This document shows positions 1 through 7,262 of a stretch of DNA of 64,000 nucleotides, one piece after another; the first letter of the stretch is position 1; every line of letters starts with the position of its first letter. Position numbers and translations under genes: made by a program. The notes beneath the pieces are model-generated. The model ran no database searches. It was given only the letters and a program-made list of their open reading frames with translations, and was not told where the DNA came from. Source of the DNA: Bradyrhizobium yuanmingense (lineage in GTDB: Bacteria > Pseudomonadota > Alphaproteobacteria > Rhizobiales > Xanthobacteraceae); the NCBI RefSeq assembly GCF_900094575.1, contig NZ_FMAE01000005.1, positions 364,092 through 428,091 of the forward strand. Reading direction: 5' to 3'.

Positions 1-223
1 GGGCTCACGGAGAGCAATCCGCCCTGCCCTCAGCTCTCGTACACGACGCTGCCGCGTCCACCGCAAGCCCGGCTCGCGACAATGACGACCTCATGATCGC
101 CCCTCGAGATTGAGCCGGGATGGGCGACACATACGTCATTTCCGAATTTCGGTAAAGCGGAATATTTTTATGCGGGCAGATTGACAGAGAAGCGAAACAT
201 CGACGAGACGGCGACGCCGAACA

Positions 224-481
224 TCAGGACCGCCCGCGCGAGCGTTGCGCCTGGGCCCAGGCGACAGCGACATCGCGTGGCGGGGCATCCACGCGCTTGA
301 TGGGGGTCAATTCGCCGGAGGCCGAGACGATCGCCGTTTCTTCGCGGCGGCAACGCGTGCAGACGAAGCGGACCTCGTGCGGCGACGCCGACCAGCTCGA
401 CCGTTTCACATTGGCCGCCATCGGCCAGGCATCGCAATGCGAGCACGACACCAGAAATCGACCGGGATCGAGCATACCCAT
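224..481 (-). CDS. Small zinc-ribbon-like hypothetical protein
   Basis: An 85-residue protein of unknown function. Two CxxC pairs, CSHC near residue 13 and CTRC near residue 41, are spaced as in a four-cysteine zinc ribbon, with a polar charged C-terminus after the second pair. There is no signal peptide, so it is probably cytosolic. The ATG at 481 is preceded by GGAG about ten bases upstream; a better AAGGAGG lies too far away to serve this start. It is one of several small Cys-pair proteins in the first 7 kb. Metal binding is inferred from the cysteine pattern only. Confidence 0.6.
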   Translation of the reverse strand: MGMLDPGRFLVSCSHCDAWPMAANVKRSSWSASPHEVRFVCTRCRREETAIVSASGELTPIKRVDAPPRDVAVAWAQAQRSRGRS

Positions 482-602
482 TCCATTGGACTCCGCGTCC
501 TGCCGCCTCCTTCAATGATTAATCCATGTGAATCGTTCCGGTGCTACAGCACCGCCGGCATTGGCTCGAGTGCCCTACCGGTTCCGCGCATCCGCAAAGT
601 GC

Positions 603-815
603 TCAGCGGGCGCCCTTGAGGGTGCAGGAGGTCGTGCAGGTGACCGTCGTGCCGCGGTCGCACGTTTTGCAGGCGCTGACGCACTGGTTCATGTCGCGTG
701 GATTGTAGCTGTAGTTGCGCAACGGACAGGCCGCATTCGTCGAGCCGGTGATGTCCTGCTCCTGATCGCAGGCCGCCGTCATGAGCGCGAATATGATCAC
801 TGCAACGAGGCGCAT
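603..815 (-). CDS. Small cysteine-rich lipoprotein
   Basis: A 70-residue protein with a short hydrophobic N-terminus (MRLVAVIIFALM) ending in the lipobox-like TAAC at residues 13-16. This predicts signal peptidase II processing and lipidation of the cysteine. The mature part has six further cysteines in about 50 residues (CPL, CVSACKTC, CTTSC), suggesting disulfides in the periplasm or metal binding. No family is recognised. It lies alone between two other small minus-strand genes, with short gaps and no obvious operon partner. The gene call is supported by the coherent signal peptide; function is unknown. Confidence 0.6.
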   Translation of the reverse strand: MRLVAVIIFALMTAACDQEQDITGSTNAACPLRNYSYNPRDMNQCVSACKTCDRGTTVTCTTSCTLKGAR

Positions 816-966
816 GGGATTGCCCTGTCAGACATGGCAAATCACACTCACGAGGCGCGCTGCATTGCAGCGAACCCCGGCCTTCCCACCAACGAGTGTC
901 GCCGACCGGCGATGCTCGCTTGCTCCAAGGATGCGCGCCAAACGTTAAGAACGGATTTCAGCCGGC

Positions 967-1158
967 TCAGGCCGCAGCCGTCGTCGCGATCGCCTGCCGG
1001 ATATCGACGGCCAGCTGACGGTACTGTTCCCCGAGCTTCAAATAGAACTCGCGCTTGCTGCTGTCGGTGGCGAGCTTGGCGATCAGCTCGCATTCGGCGG
1101 TGAGCGTCTCGAACCGTTCCAGCCTGTCTTCGAGATGTGTCATCGGCGTGTCCCCCAT
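967..1158 (-). CDS. Short helical hypothetical protein
   Basis: About 60 residues, mostly charged amphipathic helix (HLEDRLERFETLTAECE then KREFYLKLGEQY), soluble, with no transmembrane segment. The open frame extends upstream to 1212. The stretch before residue MGDTP does not look like the protein, so I start at 1158. An alternative ATG at 1143 (MTHLED) has GGGGGA eight bases upstream and may be the true start. No motif identifies a function. The composition resembles small regulatory or scaffold proteins of Bradyrhizobium, which is inference only. Confidence 0.55.
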   Translation of the reverse strand: MGDTPMTHLEDRLERFETLTAECELIAKLATDSSKREFYLKLGEQYRQLAVDIRQAIATTAAA

Positions 1159-1266
1159 CAGACGCCTCATGGACATCCAACCTAAGCCCGGGAAATAGGT
1201 CACGGCGAACATCGTTATGGAGTAGCATCTTTTTTCCGGCGCGGCGTGCCGACCGCAAAGGCACGG

Positions 1267-3003
1267 CTATTTCTGCTCCAGCCGCCAGACGCCGTCCCAA
1301 TCGGGATCCGGCGGATTGGCCACAAATTGAGCGATGCGGCCGAGCATCGTGCGCGAGGGGCCGTCGCCGGGGACCGCCTCGAGCGCCGCGTTGAAGGCGG
1401 CGCGGGCCTCGTCGAAGCGCCGCGCACGATAGGCGGCGAGACCATCGGCATAATGCGTGCGCAAGCTCACTTGCGCATCGCTGAGCGCGCCCGGTCTCGC
1501 CATCAGCTCGAAGATCGCCTGCGGCGCGCTTTGGCCCGCGACCGCCAGACGATCGATCTCGCGCAATTCCAGGCGCGATCCGATCCCGTCCGCGGTCGCC
1601 TGCGAGATCAGGATGCGGGTGCCGTAGACCTTGTTGACGGCCTCCAGCCGCGAGGCGAGATTCACGGCATCGCCCATCACGGTGAAGCTCATCATCAGCT
1701 CGGAACCGATACTGCCGGTCAGGACCTCGCCCGTGGCGATGCCGATGCGAAGATCGCACGGCGCCGGCATGGCGCGGATGCCGAGCAGGTCCGGCAGCTG
1801 CTTCTGCAGCGCGGGCACCTGATCGGTCATCTCGACGGCGGCGAGCCCTGCGAGCAGACCCTGCTCATCCTCCTCGATGAAGGGCGGCCCCCAATAGGAC
1901 ATGATGGCGTCGCCGATATATTTGTCGATGATCCCGCGATTGTTCCTGATGGGAGCGGACATCACGGTGAAGTAGTGGTTCATCACCTTGACGAGGCCGC
2001 GCGGCGTCATGCCCTCGCTCATCGAGGTGAAGCCGCTCATGTCGCAGAACAAGATGGTCATCACCCGGCGCTCACCGTCGATGGCGACCTCCGGCCGGTC
2101 GATCAGGCCCTGCACCACCTTCGGGTCGATGTAACGGCCGAAGGTCTCGCGAATGCGCTCGTTGTGCCTGAGCTGCTCGATCATGCGGTTGAAGGCGGCA
2201 GCGAGCTCGCCGATCTCGTCCTGTGTCGAGACGGTGATGGGCTTGTCGAACCGGCCCGCCTCGACCTCGCGGGCGCCGGCCAGCAGCAGGCGCACCGGTC
2301 GCGTGATGCCGCTACTCACCAGCAGCGCAAACACGAAGCCGACGATCGCCGCGAGCAGGGTTACGACCCCCGACACGATGATGGTCTGGTGCTGGCGGCC
2401 GATCACCTGAGACGTCGAGAAATAGACCTGCGCCAGCATGTCGGCGCGGATCGCATCGACCTTCCGGTTGAACGCATCGCGCAGCGTGTCGAGGTGTTCC
2501 AGCGTGCCGCGGGCCGCGGCCATATCCTTGGCGTCGACCTGCTTGAGCAGTTTCGCATTGCCCTCGTCCAGATCGCGCCGCAGCTCGGTGACGGAGCTTT
2601 CGATCCGGACATCGAGCCGTGCCAGCGCGGCGTTGTCGGAATACGTCCTGGGGTCGTCGATGATCGCGTTGATGAGCTTGCGAGCGGCCTCGGCCTCCCG
2701 CTCGAAATTGCGGTCCAAGGCCTCGAAGTCGCGAAGCCGCGCCGCGTAGGCCTCCTCGTCCGACGGCGCCTCCATCCTGGTCATCACCATCCGCCGCTGC
2801 GCCAGCGCCCGTTCCAGCGAGCGGATGTTCGCGCGCGCCAGATGGCTATAGGCGGGGATGTAGCGGTTGGTCAGCTCGTCGAGCAAAATGCCGACCTGGC
2901 TGGACATCACCATCGACAGGATCGAGGTGACCAGCATCAGGACGATCAATCCGAGCGCGATGCCGACGATCTTGCGCCGGATCGACTGGTTGAAAATCGG
3001 CAT
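1267..3003 (-). CDS. Membrane HAMP-linked class III adenylate/guanylate cyclase
   Basis: A 578-residue membrane nucleotide cyclase expected to make cAMP or cGMP. It has an N-terminal transmembrane helix (about 10-35), a helical periplasmic sensor of about 170 residues, a second transmembrane helix near 215-235, a HAMP domain (TRPVRLLLAG then DEIGELAAAFN), and a class III catalytic domain. The catalytic domain shows the metal-binding aspartates in FCDMSGF and YIGDAIM, and the VMGDAVNLASR motif. The last about 60 residues resemble a single TPR-like helical hairpin. I start at the ATG at 3003; a GTG at 3042 would add 13 residues. It is divergent from the lytic transglycosylase gene. Substrate choice cannot be read with certainty. 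Confidence 0.88.
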   Translation of the reverse strand: MPIFNQSIRRKIVGIALGLIVLMLVTSILSMVMSSQVGILLDELTNRYIPAYSHLARANIRSLERALAQRRMVMTRMEAPSDEEAYAARLRDFEALDRNFEREAEAARKLINAIIDDPRTYSDNAALARLDVRIESSVTELRRDLDEGNAKLLKQVDAKDMAAARGTLEHLDTLRDAFNRKVDAIRADMLAQVYFSTSQVIGRQHQTIIVSGVVTLLAAIVGFVFALLVSSGITRPVRLLLAGAREVEAGRFDKPITVSTQDEIGELAAAFNRMIEQLRHNERIRETFGRYIDPKVVQGLIDRPEVAIDGERRVMTILFCDMSGFTSMSEGMTPRGLVKVMNHYFTVMSAPIRNNRGIIDKYIGDAIMSYWGPPFIEEDEQGLLAGLAAVEMTDQVPALQKQLPDLLGIRAMPAPCDLRIGIATGEVLTGSIGSELMMSFTVMGDAVNLASRLEAVNKVYGTRILISQATADGIGSRLELREIDRLAVAGQSAPQAIFELMARPGALSDAQVSLRTHYADGLAAYRARRFDEARAAFNAALEAVPGDGPSRTMLGRIAQFVANPPDPDWDGVWRLEQK

Positions 3004-3320
3004 AGGTACAGGGCAAAGGTTGAAAGGATGAAGAGAAGGCACTCATACACCGGATTTCGCCGAGGGAACACGCGCAATCTGGCCGTTCCGGCGTCCTGTA
3101 CCGTGCGCAATCGTCGCGCGAGTCCAGATCGTTAACAAAGGTTAAAGCCACTGCCTCTTCCGTCCTTTCGGAAGTTCCCCAGTTCCAATCCGTATTTTGC
3201 CGCATTGTTGCGACAGCCTGAGGATGCGACACGATGCCGACGCATCGTTCGGTACTTTGATTCGCAAGCCGCATGTCGCGGACCTTGGTTTGTAGTGGTT
3301 TTCGCAGGGGGGACCATCCA
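3004..3320. promoter_or_regulatory. Divergent intergenic region between cyclase and transglycosylase
   Basis: This 317-base stretch separates two divergent genes and should hold both promoters. It contains an inverted repeat CGATGC-CGAC-GCATCG at 3232-3247 and a TTAA-N6-TTAA motif near 3132-3145. The latter is one base short of the CtrA spacing, so I do not call it a CtrA box. GGGGGGACC just before 3321 is the ribosome-binding site of the downstream gene. No confident -35/-10 pair was identified. Confidence 0.35.
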
Positions 3321-5510
3321 ATGAACCAGTGCCTACGCTCGCTCGCGTGTGTCGTTGCCGTGGCCGCGATGGCCCTCCTTCCCACCGAGCTTGCGGCGAA
3401 GAGCAGTCAAAAATCATCCGCACCGAAGAAGACGCATGAGGCGAAAGCGGGCAAGCACCGCCACGCCTCCGCCGGCAAAGCGCGGCACGGCAAGCACGCC
3501 GAGGCCAAGCGCAAATCGAAGAAGGCGGTCGAGGAGCCCGCGGCCAAGCCGGCGCTGCCGCCGCTGACCGGCGATCTCGCCGCGCTGAAGGACGCCATCG
3601 ACCTGACGCGCAAGGGCAAGACCGAAGACGCGAGCGCTGCGCGCGACCGCATCACGGACCCTGCCGGACAGAAGCTCGCCGACTGGTTCATGCTGCGCCA
3701 TCCCGACAGTACCGCGAATTTCAAGCGCTACGCCGCCTTCCTCGCCGCCAATCCCGGTTGGCCGAGCAGCGCCCTGCTCCGCCGCCGTGCCGAGGCACGG
3801 CTGTGGCAGGAGAAGGCCGACGCGGCCATCGTGCACAAGTTCACGATGGATCGCCCGACCAGCGCCAAGGGCAAGTTCGCACTCGCGCGCGTCCTGCTCG
3901 CCGAAGGTGAGACCGACAGGGCTGCGCGGCTGGTCCGGGAAACCTGGCGCGCGGAGGAACTGTCCGAGCGGAGCGAAGAGGACTCCTATGCGGCGTTCGG
4001 CGACCTTCTGTCCGCCGACGATCACCGCGCGCGCATGGACAAGCGCCTCGGCGCCAAGGATTATGCAGGTGCGCGGCGCGCGGCGAAGCGGCTCGGCGAG
4101 GACGCGCTCGCGATCGTGAAGGCCTGCGCCGCCGTCACCGGCAAGGCGAGCAAGGCCAAGGATCTGCTCGAGGACGTCGCGGCCGAGGAGCGACGCGATC
4201 TCGGTTACGTGCTGTGCCGCGCGCAGTGGCATCTTCAGAACGACCGCATCGACGACGCGGCCGAGGTGATCCTCGCTGCCAAGCCCGACATGATGGCCGC
4301 GCAGGACACCGATGCCTGGTGGCGCGAGCGCCGCATGCTGGCGCGCAAGCTGCTCGATCAGGGCAAGGCCAGGATCGCCTATGACGTGGTGCACACGGCC
4401 GCGGTGCCGGAAAAGGAGGTCTACCGCGTCGACTATCACTTCATGTGCGGCTGGATCGCGCTACGCTATCTCGACGATCCCAAGACGGCGATGGTGCATT
4501 TCGCCTCGATCGACGCTGGCTCGTCCAATCCGATCGCGCTGTCGCGGGCGCATTACTGGCGCGGCCGCGCGGCCGAAGCCATGGGCGCGGCGGCCGACGC
4601 GCGCATGAGCTACCGGGCGGCGGCGCGCTATCACACCGCCTATTACGGCCAGCTCGCCCGCGCCAGGCTCGGCCTCGACGGCATCGAACTGCGTCCGCCC
4701 TCGCCGGTGCTGGCCTCGGCCGATGCGCAGCTTGCGGACGAGCGCGTGCGCGCCGCCGACATGCTCTACGGCATCGGCGAGCGCGACATGGTGTTCTATT
4801 ACGCCGAGGATTTCGCCAAAGAGAGCACCGACGTCGCCGCGCTGGAAGCGCTCGGCGAGCTTGCGGGCCGGCGCAACGATGCGCGCGTGATGCTGGAGGT
4901 CGGCAAGACCGCGCTGGCGCGCGGGCTCGCGCTTGACCATTACGCCTTCCCGACCATCGGCATCCCCGAGCACAAGCAGGTCGCACCGGCGATCGAGACC
5001 AGCGTGATCTATTCGGTGGCACGCACCGAGAGCTCGTTCGAGCAGCGCGACAAGTCGCATGCCAACGCGGTCGGGCTGATGCAGGTGACGCCGGAAGCGG
5101 GACGCGACACCGCGAAGCGCTTCGGCCTGACTTACGACTGGGACAGGATGGTCTCCGACCCCGTCTACAACACGCAGATGGGCGCCGCCGAGCTCAGCGC
5201 GCTGTTCTCGGAATATCGCGGTAACCAGATCATGACCTTCGCCGGATACAATGCCGGCCGCGGCCGCGTGCGTGAATGGGTGCAGAAGCGCGGTGATCCC
5301 CGGGACCCCAACATCGATCCGGTCGACTGGGTCGAGCGCATCCCGCTGTCCGAGACGCGCAACTACGTCCAGCGCGTGATGGAGAACGTGCTGGTCTACC
5401 GGGCAAGGTTCGAGGGCAGCAGCATGATCGCCGGCAAGAGCGACCGGCGCGTGGTGACGCACGAGGCCAGCGCAACGGAGCCAGCGGCGGCCGCAGCACC
5501 CATTCCCTGA
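3321..5510 (+). CDS. slt: Soluble lytic murein transglycosylase (Slt70-like)
   Basis: A 729-residue periplasmic enzyme that cleaves the MurNAc-GlcNAc bond to give 1,6-anhydro-muropeptides. A signal peptide (to about residue 26, ending LAA) is followed by a Lys/His/Ala-rich linker (about 30-75), a long superhelical alpha domain, and a C-terminal SLT domain. The catalytic glutamate is E570 in ARTESSFEQ, followed by GLMQVTPEAG and FAGYNAGRGRV, which are hallmark motifs. The start at 3321 was chosen because it begins a signal peptide and has GGGGGGACC upstream; the open frame continues to 3273. It is monocistronic, with a repeat element downstream. The basic linker may bind the wall or membrane (inference). 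Confidence 0.93.
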   Translation: MNQCLRSLACVVAVAAMALLPTELAAKSSQKSSAPKKTHEAKAGKHRHASAGKARHGKHAEAKRKSKKAVEEPAAKPALPPLTGDLAALKDAIDLTRKGKTEDASAARDRITDPAGQKLADWFMLRHPDSTANFKRYAAFLAANPGWPSSALLRRRAEARLWQEKADAAIVHKFTMDRPTSAKGKFALARVLLAEGETDRAARLVRETWRAEELSERSEEDSYAAFGDLLSADDHRARMDKRLGAKDYAGARRAAKRLGEDALAIVKACAAVTGKASKAKDLLEDVAAEERRDLGYVLCRAQWHLQNDRIDDAAEVILAAKPDMMAAQDTDAWWRERRMLARKLLDQGKARIAYDVVHTAAVPEKEVYRVDYHFMCGWIALRYLDDPKTAMVHFASIDAGSSNPIALSRAHYWRGRAAEAMGAAADARMSYRAAARYHTAYYGQLARARLGLDGIELRPPSPVLASADAQLADERVRAADMLYGIGERDMVFYYAEDFAKESTDVAALEALGELAGRRNDARVMLEVGKTALARGLALDHYAFPTIGIPEHKQVAPAIETSVIYSVARTESSFEQRDKSHANAVGLMQVTPEAGRDTAKRFGLTYDWDRMVSDPVYNTQMGAAELSALFSEYRGNQIMTFAGYNAGRGRVREWVQKRGDPRDPNIDPVDWVERIPLSETRNYVQRVMENVLVYRARFEGSSMIAGKSDRRVVTHEASATEPAAAAAPIP

Positions 5511-5586
5511 TCAACGCCGCCGGGGCTGGACGCGGCGCCTGCAAGAATACGGTGCTGCGGCTTCTACGCGCGTGCAGCCGCGCAGC

Positions 5587-5687
5587 TAAAGCGCGATGCG
5601 ATTAGGATGAATCGTCATCGCGCTTTACGTTATTGTTTGAGCATGATCGTTTCGGAAAACCGCTTCACACTTTTCCGGATCATGCTC
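5587..5687. repeat. Composite palindromic repeat, copy 1
   Basis: A hairpin (TAAAGCGCGATG at 5587-5598 pairing with CATCGCGCTTTA at 5616-5627) is followed by a second inverted repeat, GAGCATGATC at 5639-5648 and GATCATGCTC at 5678-5687, enclosing TTCGGAAAACCG. A second copy of the same two-part layout lies at 27875-27957. The element sits between convergent genes, and its right end overlaps the stop codon of the gene ending at 5687. It probably also terminates transcription, although no long T-run follows. Confidence 0.8.
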
Positions 5688-6049
5688 TAGGTGTCACCTC
5701 CTTCCATCGTGATCGGGTCGCGACTGTCCAAATAGGCGCCGGTCAAAGCTCTCGCGAAGGTCCAGGCAGTGATCGTGCAGCCCCAGCACCAGACGGCACT
5801 CATCACCGTCAACGTCTGGATCATGCTGCCAGCGGCGAGCTCGACCTTGCCGGCGATTGGTTCCGTCCGCCCAGGCACCGGCCAGTGCATGAACAGCGTG
5901 GAGAATTCGCCGCGCCGGTAACAATCGTCGTCACAGTAACGGCGCTGCGTCCGCGCATGGCGGACATAGCCGGAGCGGAGCGACCGCGAGCATGTGCTGC
6001 ACGCGGCCGCGTGCAACGGCGGCTCGTGATTGACCACCACGAATTTCAT
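5687..6049 (-). CDS. Small Cys-pair protein, last gene of a coupled operon
   Basis: A 120-residue protein beginning MKFVVVNHEPPLH, with CSTC at about 18-21 and YCDDDCY near 41-47. This is the same CxxC...YCDxxCY layout as the gene immediately upstream, suggesting two paralogous treble-clef or zinc-ribbon domains. The C-terminal half has a hydrophobic stretch with WCWGC. The frame is open to 6241, but I start at 6049 because this ATG overlaps the stop of the upstream gene as ATGA, indicating translational coupling. Its stop overlaps the end of a palindromic repeat. Function unknown; metal binding inferred. Confidence 0.6.
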   Translation of the reverse strand: MKFVVVNHEPPLHAAACSTCSRSLRSGYVRHARTQRRYCDDDCYRRGEFSTLFMHWPVPGRTEPIAGKVELAAGSMIQTLTVMSAVWCWGCTITAWTFARALTGAYLDSRDPITMEGGDT

Positions 6050-6234
6050 GAAGCCGCTCTCACGCCATCTTTGGCGAGCGTCTCGCAGAACAGCGCGTAG
6101 CACTGATGATCGCAGTAAGGCAGACGCGTCGCGATCTCGCGCAAATAGCTGCCGCTGATCGGCTCGCAGCACTGCATGCACGAGGTCTGCCGGAACGGGG
6201 TCCGGCCGTTGACCAGCACGAACGCGAATCTCAT
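6046..6234 (-). CDS. Small Cys-pair protein, middle gene of a coupled operon
   Basis: A 62-residue protein (MRFAFVLVNGRTPFRQ...) with CMQCC near residue 19 and YCDHQCYALFC near residues 40-50. The pattern closely parallels the downstream protein's CSTC and YCDDDCY. Both of its ends overlap neighbours by ATGA: the start at 6234 with the stop of the upstream gene, the stop at 6046 with the downstream start. That is strong evidence that the three are translated from one message. The cysteine pairs suggest zinc binding. No named family could be assigned. Confidence 0.65.
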   Translation of the reverse strand: MRFAFVLVNGRTPFRQTSCMQCCEPISGSYLREIATRLPYCDHQCYALFCETLAKDGVRAAS

Positions 6235-6623
6235 GTGGCACCTCCCAAAGCGAAGCAGTAAACGCTGTCGAGCGGAGACAGTGCGGGCGGTGGAGCGCAC
6301 AGATGGTTCCGGCCGTCCGGATTATCCCTGTTTCGCTCCACCTTTTGCGGTGGGATCAGAATGTATCTCCCGTCCTCCCGGCGCCGCGCATAGATCTGGC
6401 CGTCGATGTACTTGATGTCGGTCGGATAACAGTCGGCGCTGTTGCAACAACTGAGGCTCGGGTTATCAGGCATGTGCCAGGTGGAATAGAACTTTTCGTG
6501 CAGCGCCTGGTCCTGGGGTGGGTGCTTGCGATGAACGGCACCGTGTCCCGTCTCCTGTGCCTGGCCGGCCGCGATGGGGGCGATGAGAACGATCCAGCAG
6601 AAGAGCTTGCATGAGCGGTTCAA
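6231..6623 (-). CDS. Secreted Cys-containing hypothetical protein (TTG start)
   Basis: A 130-residue exported protein of unknown function. I start at the TTG at 6623: it has GGGAGG seven bases upstream and begins a clean signal peptide (NRSCKLFCWIVLIAPIAAGQAQ). The open frame to 6686 would put charged residues before that signal. The mature region has CCNSADCYPT near the middle, then a beta-rich part (GQIYARRREDGRYILIPP) and two late cysteines (HLCAPPP, VYCFALGG). The stop overlaps the next start as ATGA. It appears to be the periplasmic member of an operon of cysteine-pair proteins. Confidence 0.65.
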   Translation of the reverse strand: MNRSCKLFCWIVLIAPIAAGQAQETGHGAVHRKHPPQDQALHEKFYSTWHMPDNPSLSCCNSADCYPTDIKYIDGQIYARRREDGRYILIPPQKVERNRDNPDGRNHLCAPPPALSPLDSVYCFALGGAT

Positions 6624-6658
6624 CGCACGGCCTCCCGGATCAACTCTCCAATCCAGCC

Positions 6659-6868
6659 TTATGCGACCTGGGCCCGAAACAACCACCGGCGGTCGCGTTC
6701 GCTTCGCGTGCGGAAACGATCAACGCACTTCTTGGAGCAGAGCGCCGTGCGCCAGGAATAGTAGCGGATCAGGCCAAACTTGCCGCCGCACACCGCACAG
6801 CCCTTGACTGAGGAGCAACTATCGGACGCCGATGGGCGACGCTCAGGAAGTACCGACATATCGCACAT
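6659..6868 (-). CDS. Small zinc-finger-like protein, first gene of operon
   Basis: A 69-residue protein with CAVCGGKF near residues 24-31 and ALCSKKCVDRF near 43-53. This CxxC-x(16)-CxxxC spacing resembles treble-clef or FLZ/MYND-like small zinc modules. The ATG at 6868 follows GAGGGAG with six bases between. The next gene starts at 6623, 35 bases after this stop, so it probably leads the operon 6868 to 5687. A cytosolic role is likely as there is no signal sequence. Function unknown. Confidence 0.65.
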   Translation of the reverse strand: MCDMSVLPERRPSASDSCSSVKGCAVCGGKFGLIRYYSWRTALCSKKCVDRFRTRSERDRRWLFRAQVA

Positions 6869-6977
6869 TGCTGTCTCCCTCTGTTGCTTGCGCTTTTCTC
6901 GGCTGTTCGCTTCGACACTCCCGATGGTCGAGAGGCTAGTCCGCCGGGCACGAAACGCTCAATTGTACGGAGGTAAA

Positions 6978-7097
6978 ATGGCCGACATGACTAGGCATGG
7001 AGGAGCTATACCTAAGTTTGTCCCGTATTCGCCCGGGCCCACGCGGCCCGAGTTCAACGAGACGGCGCACGACGCACCGGCTGCACGGTCACCGTGA
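6978..7097 (+). CDS. Possible small ORF with strong ribosome-binding site
   Basis: A 39-codon frame beginning MADMTRHGGAIPKFVPY and ending in ARSP. It is preceded by ACGGAGGTAAA directly before the ATG, a strong Shine-Dalgarno placement. It lies in the about 390-base divergent gap between the Cys-pair operon and the histidine kinase. The product is proline-rich with no hydrophobic segment and no recognised family. It could be a real small protein or a leader peptide. The only evidence is the ribosome-binding site and an undisturbed frame. Confidence 0.4.
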   Translation: MADMTRHGGAIPKFVPYSPGPTRPEFNETAHDAPAARSP

Positions 7098-7262
7098 ACC
7101 TCGGCCGGCACGGTGTCCTTGAGGCGCCGCAATGGACCTGGCGGTGAGCGGACGGTCCAAAGGCGAACGTCATGACGGCCGACCCGACTTTGGCTGGAAT
7201 TGCTCCTCTGGCCGCAACGTGCTCTACTCCTGTTCACGCAGAGAGTGCCGGGAGCGTCAGCG

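Noticed and set aside
1246..3135. A 629-codon plus-strand frame opposite the cyclase gene
   Set aside because: The minus strand encodes a complete HAMP-cyclase protein; the plus-strand product has antisense composition and no motifs.
3131..3146. Possible CtrA box TTAA-N6-TTAA
   Set aside because: Spacing is one base short of the CtrA consensus (N7) and neither neighbouring gene is a known CtrA target.
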